A stretch of DNA of 64,000 nt, taken from the NCBI GenBank assembly GCA_948144175.1, contig CANXME010002525.1:62001-126000 (forward strand), read 5' to 3'. The number at the start of each line of letters is the position of its first letter. Position 1 is the stretch's first letter. Origin of the DNA: Closterium sp. NIES-65 (taxonomy: Eukaryota > Streptophyta > Zygnematophyceae > Desmidiales > Closteriaceae). Below are positions 31,301-41,752 of the stretch, one piece after another. The position numbers and the translations under genes are program-made. The notes beneath the pieces are model-generated. The model searched no databases. It had not been told where the DNA came from and saw only the letters and a program-made list of their open reading frames with translations.

Positions 31301-34300
31301 ATTTTCCCCTGTCACCCTTCTCCCCCACAACCTTCCTCCCAACATCCAGCTGCCTCTACCTGCTGCTGCTATTCAACGACACTGACACCATCACCCTGGA
31401 GGGCCTCCCTCCCGCTTTTCTCATCTGCTCCTCTCTCCATTCACCCTGACCTTACTCTTTCGCCCTTCTTCCCCACACCCCCAGCTGCCTCTACCTGCTA
31501 CTGCTGTTCAACGACACTGACACCATTGCCCCCGAGGACCTGCCTCCAGCCTTCCTTCCTCACCTCTAGCGCCCTTCTTCCCCCTTTCTCTCTTCACCCT
31601 TTTCCCTTCACCCTTCTCCCCCACCCAGCTGCCTCTACCTGCTGCTTCTTTTCAACGACACTGACACCATTGCCCCCGAGGACCTGCCTCCAGCCTTCCT
31701 TCCTCACCTCTAGCGCCCTTCTTCCCCCTTTCTCTCTTCACCCTTTTCCCTTCACCCTTCTCCCCCACCCAGCTGCCTCTACCTGCTGCTTCTTTTCAAC
31801 GACACTGACACCATTGCCCCCGAGGACCTGCCTCCCGCCTTCCTCATCGACCGGAACAAGCCCAAGAGGTGAGGCAAGATGACAAGGGGTGAGAAGGGGT
31901 GAGGAGGGGTGAGACGGTGTGAGTTGAGGTGAGAGTGGGTGAAACAGAAAATTGAGCACGTTTCAAATGTACTATGCAGCCAAACCCACATGAAACTCTC
32001 TACACCCATCCAAACCCCTCTCGTCACCCTCGTCACCACTTCTCATCCAGCTAGCTCACGCTGACAGCCTGGCATCAGCACACTCTTCTCAGAATCTTCT
32101 GCAGGGGCATTCAACGCCCTCTCGCCATCTCAATGTCTCTGTGTTCCCCTAACCTGCCACGGTGCCACCTTACCCAACCCCTACCCACCCCTCCCCTCAC
32201 AGGAAGGGGCTTGTTGACAGCTTAGGAACAGTCGATTAGCCCCAGAAGCTCCTGCAGGGGGCTCTGCTCGCCCTCTCCTCGCGCCGCCGCCTGCTCGTGC
32301 CTTCTCCACCCTCTATCTACCCACCTCATACCAACACCCCATCCCATCCCAACCCCCGCAGCTCCCAGGAAAGGCCTGATTGACAGCCTAGCAACAGTCG
32401 ACTCGCCCCAGAAGCTAGTGCAGGGGTCTCAGCTCGCCCTCTCCTCTCAATGTCCTTGCTCCCCTTACCTGCCCCCTTACCCACCCCTCTACCCAACCCC
32501 CCCCCTCCTCTAAAACCAACCCCAGGAAGGGCCTGGTTGACAGCCTAGCAACAGTCGATTCACCCCAGAAGCTGCTGCAAGGAGCACAGCTCGCCCTCTC
32601 CTTCCACCGTTGTTGTTCCCCTAACCTGCCACCTTACCACCCTCCCCCTTTGGCAGGAAGGGCCTGGTTGACAGCCTAGCAACAGTCAATTCACCCCAGA
32701 AGCTGCTGCAGGGGGCACAGCTCGCCCTCTCCTCGCGCCGCCTGCTCATGCCTTATCCACCCTCTACCCACCTCATGCCAACACCCCGTCCCAACCGCCC
32801 TCTCCCAGGAGGCCTGGTTGACAGCCTAGCAACAGTCGATTCACCCCAGAAGCTGCTGCAGGGAGCACAGCTCGCCCTCTCCTCCTGCAGTCTCTGTGTC
32901 CCTGTTACCCATCCCCTAACGATACCCATCCCTCCCCTCCTCTAACCACTCTCTACCCACCCATTCCAGGAAGGGCCTGGTTGACAGCCTAGCAACGGTC
33001 GACTCGCCCCAGAAGCTCCTGCAGGGCGCTCAGCTCGCCCTCTCCTCGCGCCGTCTGGCCGTGCCTGCTGCCCTCGTGCTGCTCTGGGCCTTCTCCGTGC
33101 AATTCAGCGGCAGCGACCCCAACAGCTTGCACATCGAGGTGAGGAGGTTTGTAGCTAAGTTGGATCTTACGTTTTCGGTTCCTAACGTTTTCGGACGATT
33201 ACGACAATTTTTACGTTTACGAACGGTCGCCCTGATTCGGCCTTACATTTACGGTCACCTAAAAACTTTTCTGAGCTGCCCGAGGAAAAGAAACGACCAG
33301 AGCATCAGGAAGACTCCCTCCAAACTAGTTCTGTAACTCGCTATCTTGTTCGACGTCAACCTAGCAGCTCGTTCGCAACCTATCGTGTTTCTCTCTTACT
33401 AACCCGGTCAACGCTGAATCTGAAACTTTCAGACTTGAAAGGCGCTCCATACGTAGTAAAGTCGCTATTCTATGCAGGTACACGACAAATTAGTGGTAGG
33501 ATCTGGTACCCGTACACAATCCAGAAAAAAACAAATATCACAGTAGTTTTTTTTTCCTGCCCGCCTCATACTTACGCGTAATTTTACGTTTCCGTTTACG
33601 TTTACGCTAAATTACACGAAAATTACGTTTACGAGACCTCAAAAAACGTAAGAGACCGGCTTAGGTTTGTAGGATGGTGGTGAGAGGTGGTAAGTGGTGC
33701 TGAGAGATGCATGCACCCTCCTCCTGCCGCCTGCTAGTGCCTGCTCGTGCCTGCTGCCCTCGTGCTGCTCTGGGCCTTCTCCGTGCAGTTCAGCGGCAGT
33801 GATCCCAACAGCTTGCACATCGAGGTGAGGAGTGACAAGGTTTGAAGGAGAGTGCTGGTGACTGCTGAATGTAGGGGGCAAAACTACGTGAAGTGAGGGT
33901 GTTTTTGAGACGTCTCAAAAACACCCTCACTTCACGTGAGGAGTGAGAAGGTTTGAAGGAGAGTGGTGGTGACTGCTGAATGTTGGGAGCAAAACTCGCC
34001 CTCCGCTCGCCCTCTGCTCGCCCTCTGCTCGCCCTCTGCTTGCCCTCTGCTAGTCCTCTGCTTGCCCTCTGCTAGTCCTCTGCTTGCCCTCTGCTAGTCC
34101 TCTGCTCACTGTCTGCTAGTCCTCTGCTCGCCCTCTGCTCGTCCTCTGCTCGCCCTCTGCTCGCCCTCTGCTCGTCCCCTGCTCGCCCTCTGCTCGTCCT
34201 CTGCTTGCCCTCTGCTCGTCCTCTGCTCGTCCCCTGCTCGCCCTCTGCTCGCCTTCTGATCGCCCTCTGCTCCCCTTCTGCCCTCACCTTTCCTGTAGTG

Positions 34301-34874
34301 CACGTTCTTGGTGCAGTTTTTGTATGCCATGCAGTTTTTACTGCTTTTATATTTTTTAGGCGCCTCAAAAAGCGCTTCAGAAATCGTCTCAGTTCCCTCT
34401 GCTCGCCTTCTGCTCTCACCTTTCCCGTGGAGCACGTTCTTGGTGCAGTCTTCATATGCCATGTAGTTCTTACTGCTTTGATATTTTTTAGGCGCCTCAA
34501 AAAGCGCCTCAGAAATCGTCTCAGTTCCCTCTGCTCCCCTTCTGCTCTCACCTTTCCTGTAGTGCACGTTCTTGGTGCAGTCTTCATATGCCATGCAGTT
34601 CCTACTGCTTTTATACCTTAATGACTTTCGAGTCGACTCAAACGTCAATTCGTACTTGGTGTAATCTTCATATGCCATGCAGTTCGCATCCTTTTACACC
34701 TTAATCCCTTCTCACTCTTTCACTTCTGCTCTCCGTTTCCTCCTTTCCCTTGCCCGGTCATCTGTTATATCCTCCCTTTGTTTCCTATGGAAACAGTTTG
34801 CGCCCCTCTTTATAGGCTTCCTCTCGTACAAGATTGCAGTGTTACTTTTCACTATCGAAGATGTTACCAAGTAA
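28339..34874 (+). CDS. Chloroplast Atp1/UncI-like protein (CGL160-type)
   Basis: Eight exons in phase: 28339-28401, 28615-28779, 28981-29037, 29341-29421, 29837-29871, 31773-31868, 32970-33138, 34797-34874 (TAA); 247 residues. The N-terminus MALLRASGLQLRLNVSPS...SRRRPSPLSRLSVVTC looks like a chloroplast transit peptide. Four hydrophobic stretches follow: around TAIGVGAAGTLYCFLGISIQ, SYGIGSAASCLYLLLLF, RRLAVPAALVLLWAFSVQF and FAPLFIGFLSYKIAVLLFTI. The arrangement and the last segment resemble the Atp1/UncI domain of plant CGL160, which helps assemble the membrane c-ring of the plastid ATP synthase. The usual long stromal N-terminal part of CGL160 is shorter here. Identification rests on pattern memory, so a related thylakoid membrane protein is possible. 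Introns 3, 5, 6 and 7 hold exon echoes. Confidence 0.6.
29107..29172 (+). repeat. Echo of exon 3 of the CGL160-like gene
   Basis: The 3' half of exon 3 with its donor (CAAACCATGCGAGAGTACG through GTGAGTCACTCTTGG) recurs about 115 bp downstream of the real one (28981-29037), without its own acceptor. Confidence 0.8.
29693..29760. repeat. Poly-C and poly-A runs
   Basis: A long C run followed by an A run in intron 4 of the CGL160-like gene. Simple sequence only. Confidence 0.9.
30356..31868 (+). repeat. Ten-fold array of exon 6 acceptor halves
   Basis: Starts after CAG at 30356, 30499, 30639, 30863, 30995, 31203, 31350, 31485, 31629 and 31773 (partial near 30732). Each has a pyrimidine tract, CAG, CTGCCTCTACCTGCTGCT, ACGACACTGACACC and a GAGGACCTGCCTCC-type piece. 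Only the last (31773-31868) continues to the conserved FLIDRNKPKR and a donor; the others fade into new pyrimidine tracts. A degenerate AATT-centre palindrome (30720-30723) sits between two copies. Confidence 0.88.
32203..33138 (+). repeat. Six-fold array of exon 7 of the CGL160-like gene
   Basis: Copies begin after an AG at 32203, about 32369, 32526, 32657, about 32809 and 32970, each with GGCCTGGTTGACAGCCTAGC and CCCCAGAAGCTSCTGCA. The first has an in-frame TAG in place of TCG/TCA. Only the last runs on to LHIE and a GTGAGG donor. A seventh piece (3' half with donor) lies at about 33725-33826. Confidence 0.85.
33825..33996. repeat. 61-bp direct repeats around a perfect 52-bp palindrome
   Basis: Left copy 33825-33885 and right copy 33936-33996 match at 57 of 61 positions. 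The region between (33886-33937) is a perfect palindrome with no loop: 24-nt arms (ACGTGAAGTGAGGGTG then TTTTTGAG) around ACGT at 33910-33913. The repeat itself begins with the donor (GTGAGG) echo of exon 7. Confidence 0.95.
33997..34265. repeat. 11-bp tandem repeat (CCCTCTGCTCG)n
   Basis: About 24 degenerate copies of CCCTCTGCTCG with CTTG, CTAG and TCCTCTGCTCG variants in intron 7. Gives spurious Glu/Arg/Gly-rich reverse-strand frames. Confidence 0.88.
34268..34700. repeat. Three or four direct repeats with mixed-core palindromes
   Basis: A unit containing TTTCCTGTAGTGCACGTTC, TTGGTGCAG and CATATGCCATGCAGTT is repeated from 34283, 34403, 34529 and (shortened) 34655. Palindromes at the joints: TTTTTTAGGCGCCTCAAAAA with centre GCGC at 34360-34363 and again at 34492-34495, then a TCGA-centre palindrome (34633-34636, arm TGACTTTCGAG). 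One chain therefore uses two different palindrome cores. Confidence 0.85.
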
Positions 34875-35228
34875 TGCTGATCCAAGCTCCTTCTACCAAG
34901 GGATACATTATTATTGTTTCTCCTATTACTGTACTAGGCTGCACACTCCAGCAGAGAATAAAGGGTGCTGATGTGGCACTCAAATTGTTGTGACCCAAAT
35001 CTTGTAGGATCTCCCACATCATCTCATACTGTACCATGATGAGTAAATACGGTAGCACAATTGTAGTGAAAAGGTGTAAGCAATGAGCATACAATATTGA
35101 ACATATGCAACTGGGTGACTGCTACCGTAAGTACCGTAGCAGTGACTGATGCTGCAACATACCCGTAGTGAGAGAATGTAAGGGCAGACCCTTTTCCCTT
35201 ACTGGGGTTTACTCAACCGCGTACAACC
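34875..35228. other. 3' flank of the CGL160-like gene
   Basis: AT-rich sequence with no gene or repeat recognised. It ends in GTACAACC (35221-35228), the target duplication of the hAT-type element. Confidence 0.5.
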
Positions 35229-35978
35229 CAGGGCTCTTGCTAGGATTTGGGCCTGTCTGACATACCTACCGTAAGTAAAAAAACCGTTCCGTCTGACGTT
35301 TAGACGGGCATATTTTTTTGGTCTGGTTTTTTGGACGAATGTTAAAGCTTAGTCTGATTCTTCATACGATTCAATTTGCACAGTCTGATTTAGCTAACAC
35401 ACATGTCTAACATAATCACGCTTGTTTTGTTAATGAACGCGCCCCTGGCGCGGTGCTGACAGCTCGCTAGCTGACAGACAGTTGTGTGGCTATTGAGGGG
35501 CACGCACATGACAATGAGGGGCTGCGACGCGAGGGATCAGGGTGGGTGGAGGTGGAGGGACGCGAAGGGAAGGGGGGGCTGGGCTGCGAGACATTAGGAG
35601 GGGCATGAAAGCGGGCTAGGCTGGGAGCGAGACCTGGAGAGACCTCAGGTTGGGGAAAGAGGGAGAAGGGTTGGACAGGACTAGGCCTGGAAGAGGAGCG
35701 AGGGCATAGAAGGGGGGGCTGAGCTGGTAGAGTAGCGAGAGATCGGGGGGGAAAGGGAGGGTTGGGGGGAGGGGGATCGGTATCAAACGAAAAACAACTC
35801 GTTCTCTGAAATTTCAGACTAACTATAGAGCTTGCTCTGAAATATCAGATGAACTAAAATCAGTCATCTCACGGATCAGACGAAATAAAAAGCATCGTCT
35901 TAGAGATCAGATGAAAGCGAAAATCTACGTCTGAAAATCAGACCATCAAACCAATTTGGTCTGATAACGAGAGCCCTA
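35229..35978. mobile_element. hAT-type non-autonomous element (750 bp)
   Basis: Ends CAGGGCTCTTGCTA... and ...TAACGAGAGCCCTA are terminal inverted repeats of about 14 bp with few mismatches. They are flanked by the perfect 8-bp target duplication GTACAACC (35221-35228 and 35979-35986), which is diagnostic of the hAT superfamily. Subterminal GTCTGA / TCAGAC motifs recur many times near both ends, as expected for transposase binding. No transposase frame inside; the middle is G-rich. Confidence 0.85.
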
Positions 35979-35986
35979 GTACAACC

Positions 35987-36383
35987 CCGACGCTCGGAAG
36001 TGTACGTTTGGCCGGTTTGCTTGCTGTCGAAGCAACCTCGCGTCGCCTTCGGCTTTCCTTTTGCCAAACCTGCACCCACCCAACCTCATGTTCCCAAGGT
36101 TCCTGCCTAGCTAGGTTGACCCGCTATATTATCGCGTCTCTTTCATTGTATCGTCAGTTCATTGAGTCAGAGTCTCGTTATTCGTTCTTCTGTGCAACTC
36201 TGTTTTACAACTCATAATAACAAAGGGTGTAATGGTTTTGGAATGCTACTGGTTTATGATTGGTTTATACGTAGACACATGCATATGTACACTACATAGA
36301 CACCGAGTAATATTTCACAATTGCATTGCTGGAAAACCTTTTATTACCGTACACCCAAATATTGAGAAGCTTTTCGTATGTAC
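35987..36383. other. Intergenic, 3' flank of HD-Zip gene
   Basis: No gene, RNA or repeat recognised. Probably includes the 3' UTR of the minus-strand HD-Zip gene. Confidence 0.45.
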
Positions 36384-39300
36384 CTACAGTGACAGCTTTA
36401 GAGATAGAATGTCCACTCGTCGCAGTTCCTTCAACGCATTCCCAACTTCTCCCCCTCTCTCCCCTCCTCCTGCTCTTGCTGCTGTTGCTCCTGCGCCTTG
36501 TGCAACCTCTCTTTTCCACGCTTCCGCTGCTCCCCCCAACCTCTTCAATTTTGCTGCTGCTACAGCTGTCCCTGCTCTCCCTGCCCCCGCTGTACCCTCT
36601 GCCCACACTCCACCTCCTGCTTCTCCCGACCCCCCCGCTTCTCTTGCTCTCTGGAACCTCCCTGCTCTTGCTGCTGCTGCTGTTGCCCTTGCTCTCCCTG
36701 CTCTTGCTGTCGCTGCAGCTGCCTCTGATGATGCTCTTGCTGCTGTTGCCCTTGCCTCTGCTTCCCCTGCTCTTGCTGCTGCTGCAGCTGCCTCTGCTGA
36801 TGCTCTTGTTGATGAAGCTGTGTTTGCTGATGCTTTTTCTGTAGCTGCTGCTGCTGCTGCTGCTGCATCTACCCCTGTTGATGCTCTTGCTGCTGCTGCA
36901 TCTGCCCCTGCTGACGCTATTGCGACCCGGGCTGCCAGGCTTTTGGGGGGTACTGCCCTGGGGATTGCGGGAAATACACCTAGAGAAGTGGGGTTACTGC
37001 GAATACGCCCCATGACATGCGCAGCACGGAACACAGCACTGGGCAGGTTGCATCTTGGAACCAAACAGATTGGACTGGGCTCAGCAGCAGCAGCTGTAGC
37101 AGCAGCAGCTGTAGTAGAGGCGGCAGCTGTAGCAGCCGCAGCTGTAGTAGAAGCAGCGGCTTTAGAAGCAGCAGCTGTAGCAGCGGCAGCTTTAGCAGCT
37201 GTAGCAATTGTAGCAGCTGCAGCAGGTGCAGCAGGTGTAGTGGCTGCGGAAGTGGGAGTTGTGGGGGAGGCAGGGGCGTCTGGGGGAGGTGACAACTGGG
37301 GAAGGTTCATGCAGGGCTCGGGGAGCGAGAAAGAGGAGGAACGGGAGCGATACGCGGTAACGAGAGAGGTCGGCTGGGAGTGAGAGGAGGGATGGTTACC
37401 GGTTGGAGATGAGGGAGGGGAGAGAGGGCACGAGGTTGCACGGGGGGAATGTGGGGAGCGAGGGGAGGCAGATGTTGGAGTGAGGGTAGAACAAAGGGTG
37501 GGGGCTTCAGTAGGCTTGGTTGCTCCTTGTCTCCGTAAAGGCCGAACCTGGCTTTGATGCCTCTCGTTGGATGTGCTTGCATATAATGTGACGGTAGCAG
37601 ATTTCGACGTGCTGGTTTCTTGGACTGGTAACATGGTAACTGGAAGCTTTCTGTTGTCTTTGTCGTGTTTCCTGCTCGCCTCTTGTACTGTACAACCTGG
37701 AGCGTCGTTGCTGAATGTCTTCATAAGAACTTCATCTGTATTGCAGGCCTCTGTCTTGATCTTATCAGAGCCGTTTGAGTCGGAGATGCGCTCCCTGCAT
37801 TGGTGCGCGTCAGAATGTTCGGCGCAGCCTGCGGACGCGCAAGGATCATCGAAAATCTCCTCCTTCACGCGTTTTTGCGGAGGCGCACTCATCTGATCGG
37901 GGGAAAGTGGAGGGGAAGCGATGAAAGCGGAAAGGCAGGTTTAGAATAAACCCCGACACTCATGGTTCGAGATTTCTGGGTTTTGGGGGGAGAACTTACG
38001 TACAATCATGGAATTTCCGCAGCGCTAACCTGCGATTCGAAGCGCTGCAAACGGCACTTACCGATTCGTTTTCGTGCGTCTTTCTTTTCGACGAACGCGG
38101 CAGCAGCGCGTCGTATTTCGATTTTAGCTCCGCGTGCTCCTCCGCCAAATCCCCCATCTCGCGCTTCGCCCGCTCATTTTCTTTCCGCAGTTCCGCCAGC
38201 TCCGCGTGCGCTTGCGCCAACTCCCCGCGCAGCCGCGTTAGCTCCCCTTCCCTCGCCAGCGTAGCGTGTTTCACGCGTCGGTTCTGGAACCATACCGCGA
38301 CCTGACGTGGCTTTAATCGGAGCTGACTCGCCAGCTTTAGCCGCGTCTCGAGTTTAATTTCGCGCTCGATGTCCGTAAAATGCGACTCGAGCACTTCGAT
38401 CTGCGCGGGCGATAGGCGCAGCTTGGACTTCCGCTTGGACTTGGGGGGCTTAGGAGTTGCGGGGGACCGTTGCGCAGAAGCGGCGGACGGAGAGGGGGAG
38501 GGGAACGGAAAAGGGGAATCCGCCGCTTTCTCGTGACACGCAGAGTAGTAGATGGGCGGCGAGTCACGAGCCACTTCCTCAGCTTCGTCAGTTTCTTCGT
38601 CATCCCCTCCCTCTCCCTCTTCCTCCTCCTCGTCGTCGATTTCGTGGCTAACGCGCCGCAGCAGCGGCGCTGGTTGCGCCGAGAAAAGTGCCGCCGCCGG
38701 GACCACGGGCTTCGAAAATCCCCGCGTGGTCCCGTTCTCGCTATTGATTGCCATAGAGGCAACCACGGCGCCGGTAATGCCAGTATCTCCCACTGCGGCT
38801 GTTGCTCTTGCCGCATTGGTATCGCCGTTGCTCGATTGCCCGGGACGAGCGGGAAAGGAATATGAAGGAAGCATCGAATGCAAGGATAGCTTCACGCCGT
38901 ATCCAGAAATCGGCGAGTCGCCGCCGTGAGGGTTGCGAGATGTGTGAGGTTCGCCGCGATAGTTGCAAGAGCCGCGAGAGCCGCGAGAAGTGCCTTCGGA
39001 TGAGTGGTTCTTCTCCGAAGCGCGTATCGCGTGCGGAGCCTCGCATGCGACGTCGTTAGGATGACCGTAGTCGTCGCCGTCGCCGTCGTCGTCGTCGCCA
39101 CTGTCGTCGCCATCGCCATCGCCATCGCCGTCGTCTTCTTCTTCGTCATCGTTCTCGTTCATGCGACGGTCGACGTCGTTGTCGTTGCTCGACAAATCAA
39201 AGCAATCCGGACGCTCGCCGCCGCCGCCCCCGCCGCCCCGGCCGTCGACATCCACGGGTCCCTCTTTTGTTCGCGAAAATGCTCGAGGGGGGAAGAAATC

Positions 39301-39582
39301 ATGGGGTGGCCGTGTTTGATGTGACACATTGACGACAGGGTGTTGTTGCGAAAGTCGCTGCGACGAGAAAAACCCTGCGGCGACTGACGTCTGGCAGATC
39401 GACGCTCGGCAGATCGATTGCTGCGGCGTAGAAGAGTCTATGACACGACGGCTCGTTTTTCCGCCGTCGTTTGGCGTCTTGACGAGCCTTTGCCGGGGCG
39501 CGGCAAGCTCGAGGCGGCTCTTGTCGGCGAAGAACGACGTGAAGAGCGGCAGTGAATTGCCGTCGGACCGCGGATCCATCAT
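36384..39582 (-). CDS. Large homeodomain-leucine zipper (HD-Zip) protein
   Basis: Two exons, 39582-38062 and 37892-36384, separated by a 169-bp phase-0 intron (donor GTAAGT, acceptor GATCAG); 1,009 residues. Residues about 1-380 are low-complexity with acidic runs (NENDDEEEDD, EIDDEEEEEGEG). The homeodomain follows: RLSPAQIEVLESHF, LASQLRLKPRQVAVWFQNRR. It is directly joined to a leucine zipper with heptads starting LTRLRGELAQAHAELAELRK. HD-Zip factors are streptophyte-specific and bind AATNATT-like pseudopalindromes as dimers. After WFQNRR the usual HD-Zip I sequence RWKTKQ is replaced by VKHATL, so class assignment is uncertain. The second exon adds 500 residues rich in Ala (coded by GCN runs), far longer than known HD-Zip I/II proteins (about 200-400). 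A further intron in exon 2 cannot be excluded. Confidence 0.82.
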
Positions 39583-40284
39583 GCGTGCGCGACTCACGCA
39601 ATAAACCGTCGGACAGTTTGGAGAGTTGAAAAAAACGGCCTGTCGAATAGACCAAGCCCTTCTGGATGTAGATGTTGTCTGTCACTGGGGCGATGTGGCT
39701 GTGATGATTCTTGCGGCAACTGTCACCGTGACTTGTGAAGAAAATCTTCAACGAGTTCGAAGTCGAGAGCGTTTCGGAGGTGGAATCACTGGATGCGTTG
39801 GACTGAAACCGGAAAGATGGTATATTCTTACAATTCGCGACTTCGTCGAGGGGGGCTACATAGCCCACATGTTCCGCAAGTGTCGGATCCCCACCTCTGC
39901 GTGATTAGGAGCGCGCAATAAATCAGAGGGGAGGTGGGAATAATCGAGGGAGGCGTATGTAGCGTACGGAGAGAGGAGATCCTAGGTTTTGACGATGGAG
40001 CACGGATGGGTTCGGTCTGGTTTGGAAAAGGTTTGGTCTGGTTCGGAGGAGGCTAGAAGCGTGACAGGCGTGTGTTTGAGAATCTGGACATTGCTTATTG
40101 GAGGTGTAGTCTAGCGAGATTTGAATCGGGGTGAACGCGTTCCTCGCTTCCAGCCAATGGCGTTCCAGCAAACCGCCTAGTTGTGTCTATCATGGTTTTG
40201 AAACATCCCCGAGTTGCAAGGTGCAATCCGCGTTTGGTTTTGGCAGCTTCTGGACTCCCATTCAATCTTGGGAAATTATACGCG
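39583..40284. other. 5' flank of HD-Zip gene
   Basis: Upstream region of the HD-Zip gene. Overlapping open frames are compositional. No promoter element identified with confidence. Confidence 0.45.
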
Positions 40285-41067
40285 CAGTCACAATTAGGCC
40301 CGTTTTATCGTGTTAGATTACAGGGTCATCACAAACGGTCACAGTACCGTACATTTCTATCGCGCGTGATCACAGCGCTATCACGCTTGGTCACACCTCG
40401 CCCCGCAGAGCTATCACGTTTGGTCACTCGTTGAAGCGACCCCTAAAAAGTTGAAATTCCGAATCTTACTGTAGGGATTCAAGGAAAGTTCTCTCGCGCG
40501 CGCCGTTTTGTCTCTAGTATTACGAGATTATTTCGCGACAACTCTCGGTAACTCGTGAAAAAAACACCTGCAAATTCTTGTTACTATTTGATTATCCACT
40601 GTTCGAATTATGCATAGTGTTCCTAAGAATATCACTTTTTGACGGGTAAACTCGAAGGGTAATTTCTGTTCCCAGTACAAAAAACTAAAACCCATTCGGA
40701 CTGGATTTTATTCGGGATGCATCAACCCTAAACACCTGGTCGCATGGTGTTTAGGGTTGATGCATCCCGAATGACGTGCCATCCTACAGAGGTTTATTTT
40801 TTCTTCATTCTCCTAAATGTCAGGCTAAAATCATGCGCGAGGTAACAAGCAGACAATATTGGAATTTCCCAAAATCTCTACAGTTTCTTTTGTGGTTTCA
40901 GATTAATCATTATCGTCTCATCGAGTGACCAAACGTGATAGCCTTTAGAGGCGAGGTGTGACCATCCGTGATAACACTGTGATCACCCGCGATAGGAATC
41001 TACTATACTGTAACTGTTTGTGATAGCCCTGTGACCTAACGCGATAAAACGGGCTTAATTGTGACTG
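40285..41067. mobile_element. Long-terminal-inverted-repeat element (783 bp)
   Basis: The left arm (40285 to about 40431) and right arm (about 40922 to 41067) are reverse complements at roughly 80% over nearly 150 bp, starting CAGTCACAATTA(G/A)GCCCG. The arms are packed with TGATCACAG, TATCACG and TGGTCACA motifs. No ORF. The arm length suggests a foldback or Mutator-like non-autonomous element. No clean target duplication was found, so the exact ends may lie a few bases further out. Confidence 0.75.
40710..40772. repeat. Perfect 27-bp hairpin inside the foldback element
   Basis: Arm 40710-40736 (ATTCGGGATGCATCAACC then CTAAACACC) is exactly reverse-complementary to 40746-40772, with a 9-nt loop (TGGTCGCAT). 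The right arm contains one TTTAGGG unit, the plant telomere heptamer, but only once. Confidence 0.9.
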
Positions 41068-41239
41068 TGACCCGCGATAGGAATCCACTGTTCGTGTTTC
41101 CCTATCGTAGCGACCCTCCACTTGGGCAGGTTGCGGTGCAATAAAGCGCATCAACGGTCGAGATGCAGTGATAGAGTGTTGGACGTACAAGAAACGAACG
41201 CGTTCATTCAAATATGTCGAGTCATCGAAGGCGACTATG

Positions 41240-41568
41240 TGTAAGGAATTTTCTCGGCATTCCTTACGGAGCCGACTACATCGCGTACAGCAAACAGCCG
41301 ATTGTTCGCCCGTTACTGCTAACGGAACTTCGCCGACTTCGCGCGCACTGTTTTGCCAAACCTCGCACTGCTGGCATGGCCGCATCGGCCTACGCTTCGG
41401 GACTAGCCCGAGCCTCGCTCCAGCGTAGCACTAGCCAGCTCGCACGCACCGCGTTACCGTTTTGCATGTTTCGCGTATAAATGTTCGCTCACGTCTTCGC
41501 TCACATTTTTGTACTCGTTTGACACCTTAGTGCAATTCTCGCTACCTCGATTCATTGCACCCGTAACA
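41240..41568 (+). repeat. 5' LTR of the Gypsy element
   Basis: 329 bp. A TATAAAT box at 41476-41482 could serve as the promoter. Differs from the 3' LTR only in the stretch GCTACCTCG versus GCTCTCTCA near its end. The next bases, TTGGTTATCAGAGCCCC, are the probable primer-binding site (initiator Met-tRNA-like, with one extra T). Confidence 0.93.
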
Positions 41569-41752
41569 CTTGGTTATCAGAGCCCCTTTCTTTTCGGACC
41601 GCGCATCTCCGCACACCAGGAAATCAACTTTTGATTTTTCACTCGAAGGGACTCACGCACCTTAGCCCCTAGGAGTCGCTGTCCTCGCGTTCTCTCGTAA
41701 ACGCGTGCAGCCACGACTGCGCCTAGACTAAGACGAGCCGACGCCCTTCGCC

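Noticed and set aside
39299..39868. 189-codon minus frame upstream of HD-Zip
   Set aside because: Overlaps the HD-Zip first exon in another frame; no family features.
40746..40772. Interstitial telomere repeat (TTTAGGG)
   Set aside because: Only one heptamer, within a hairpin arm; no array.
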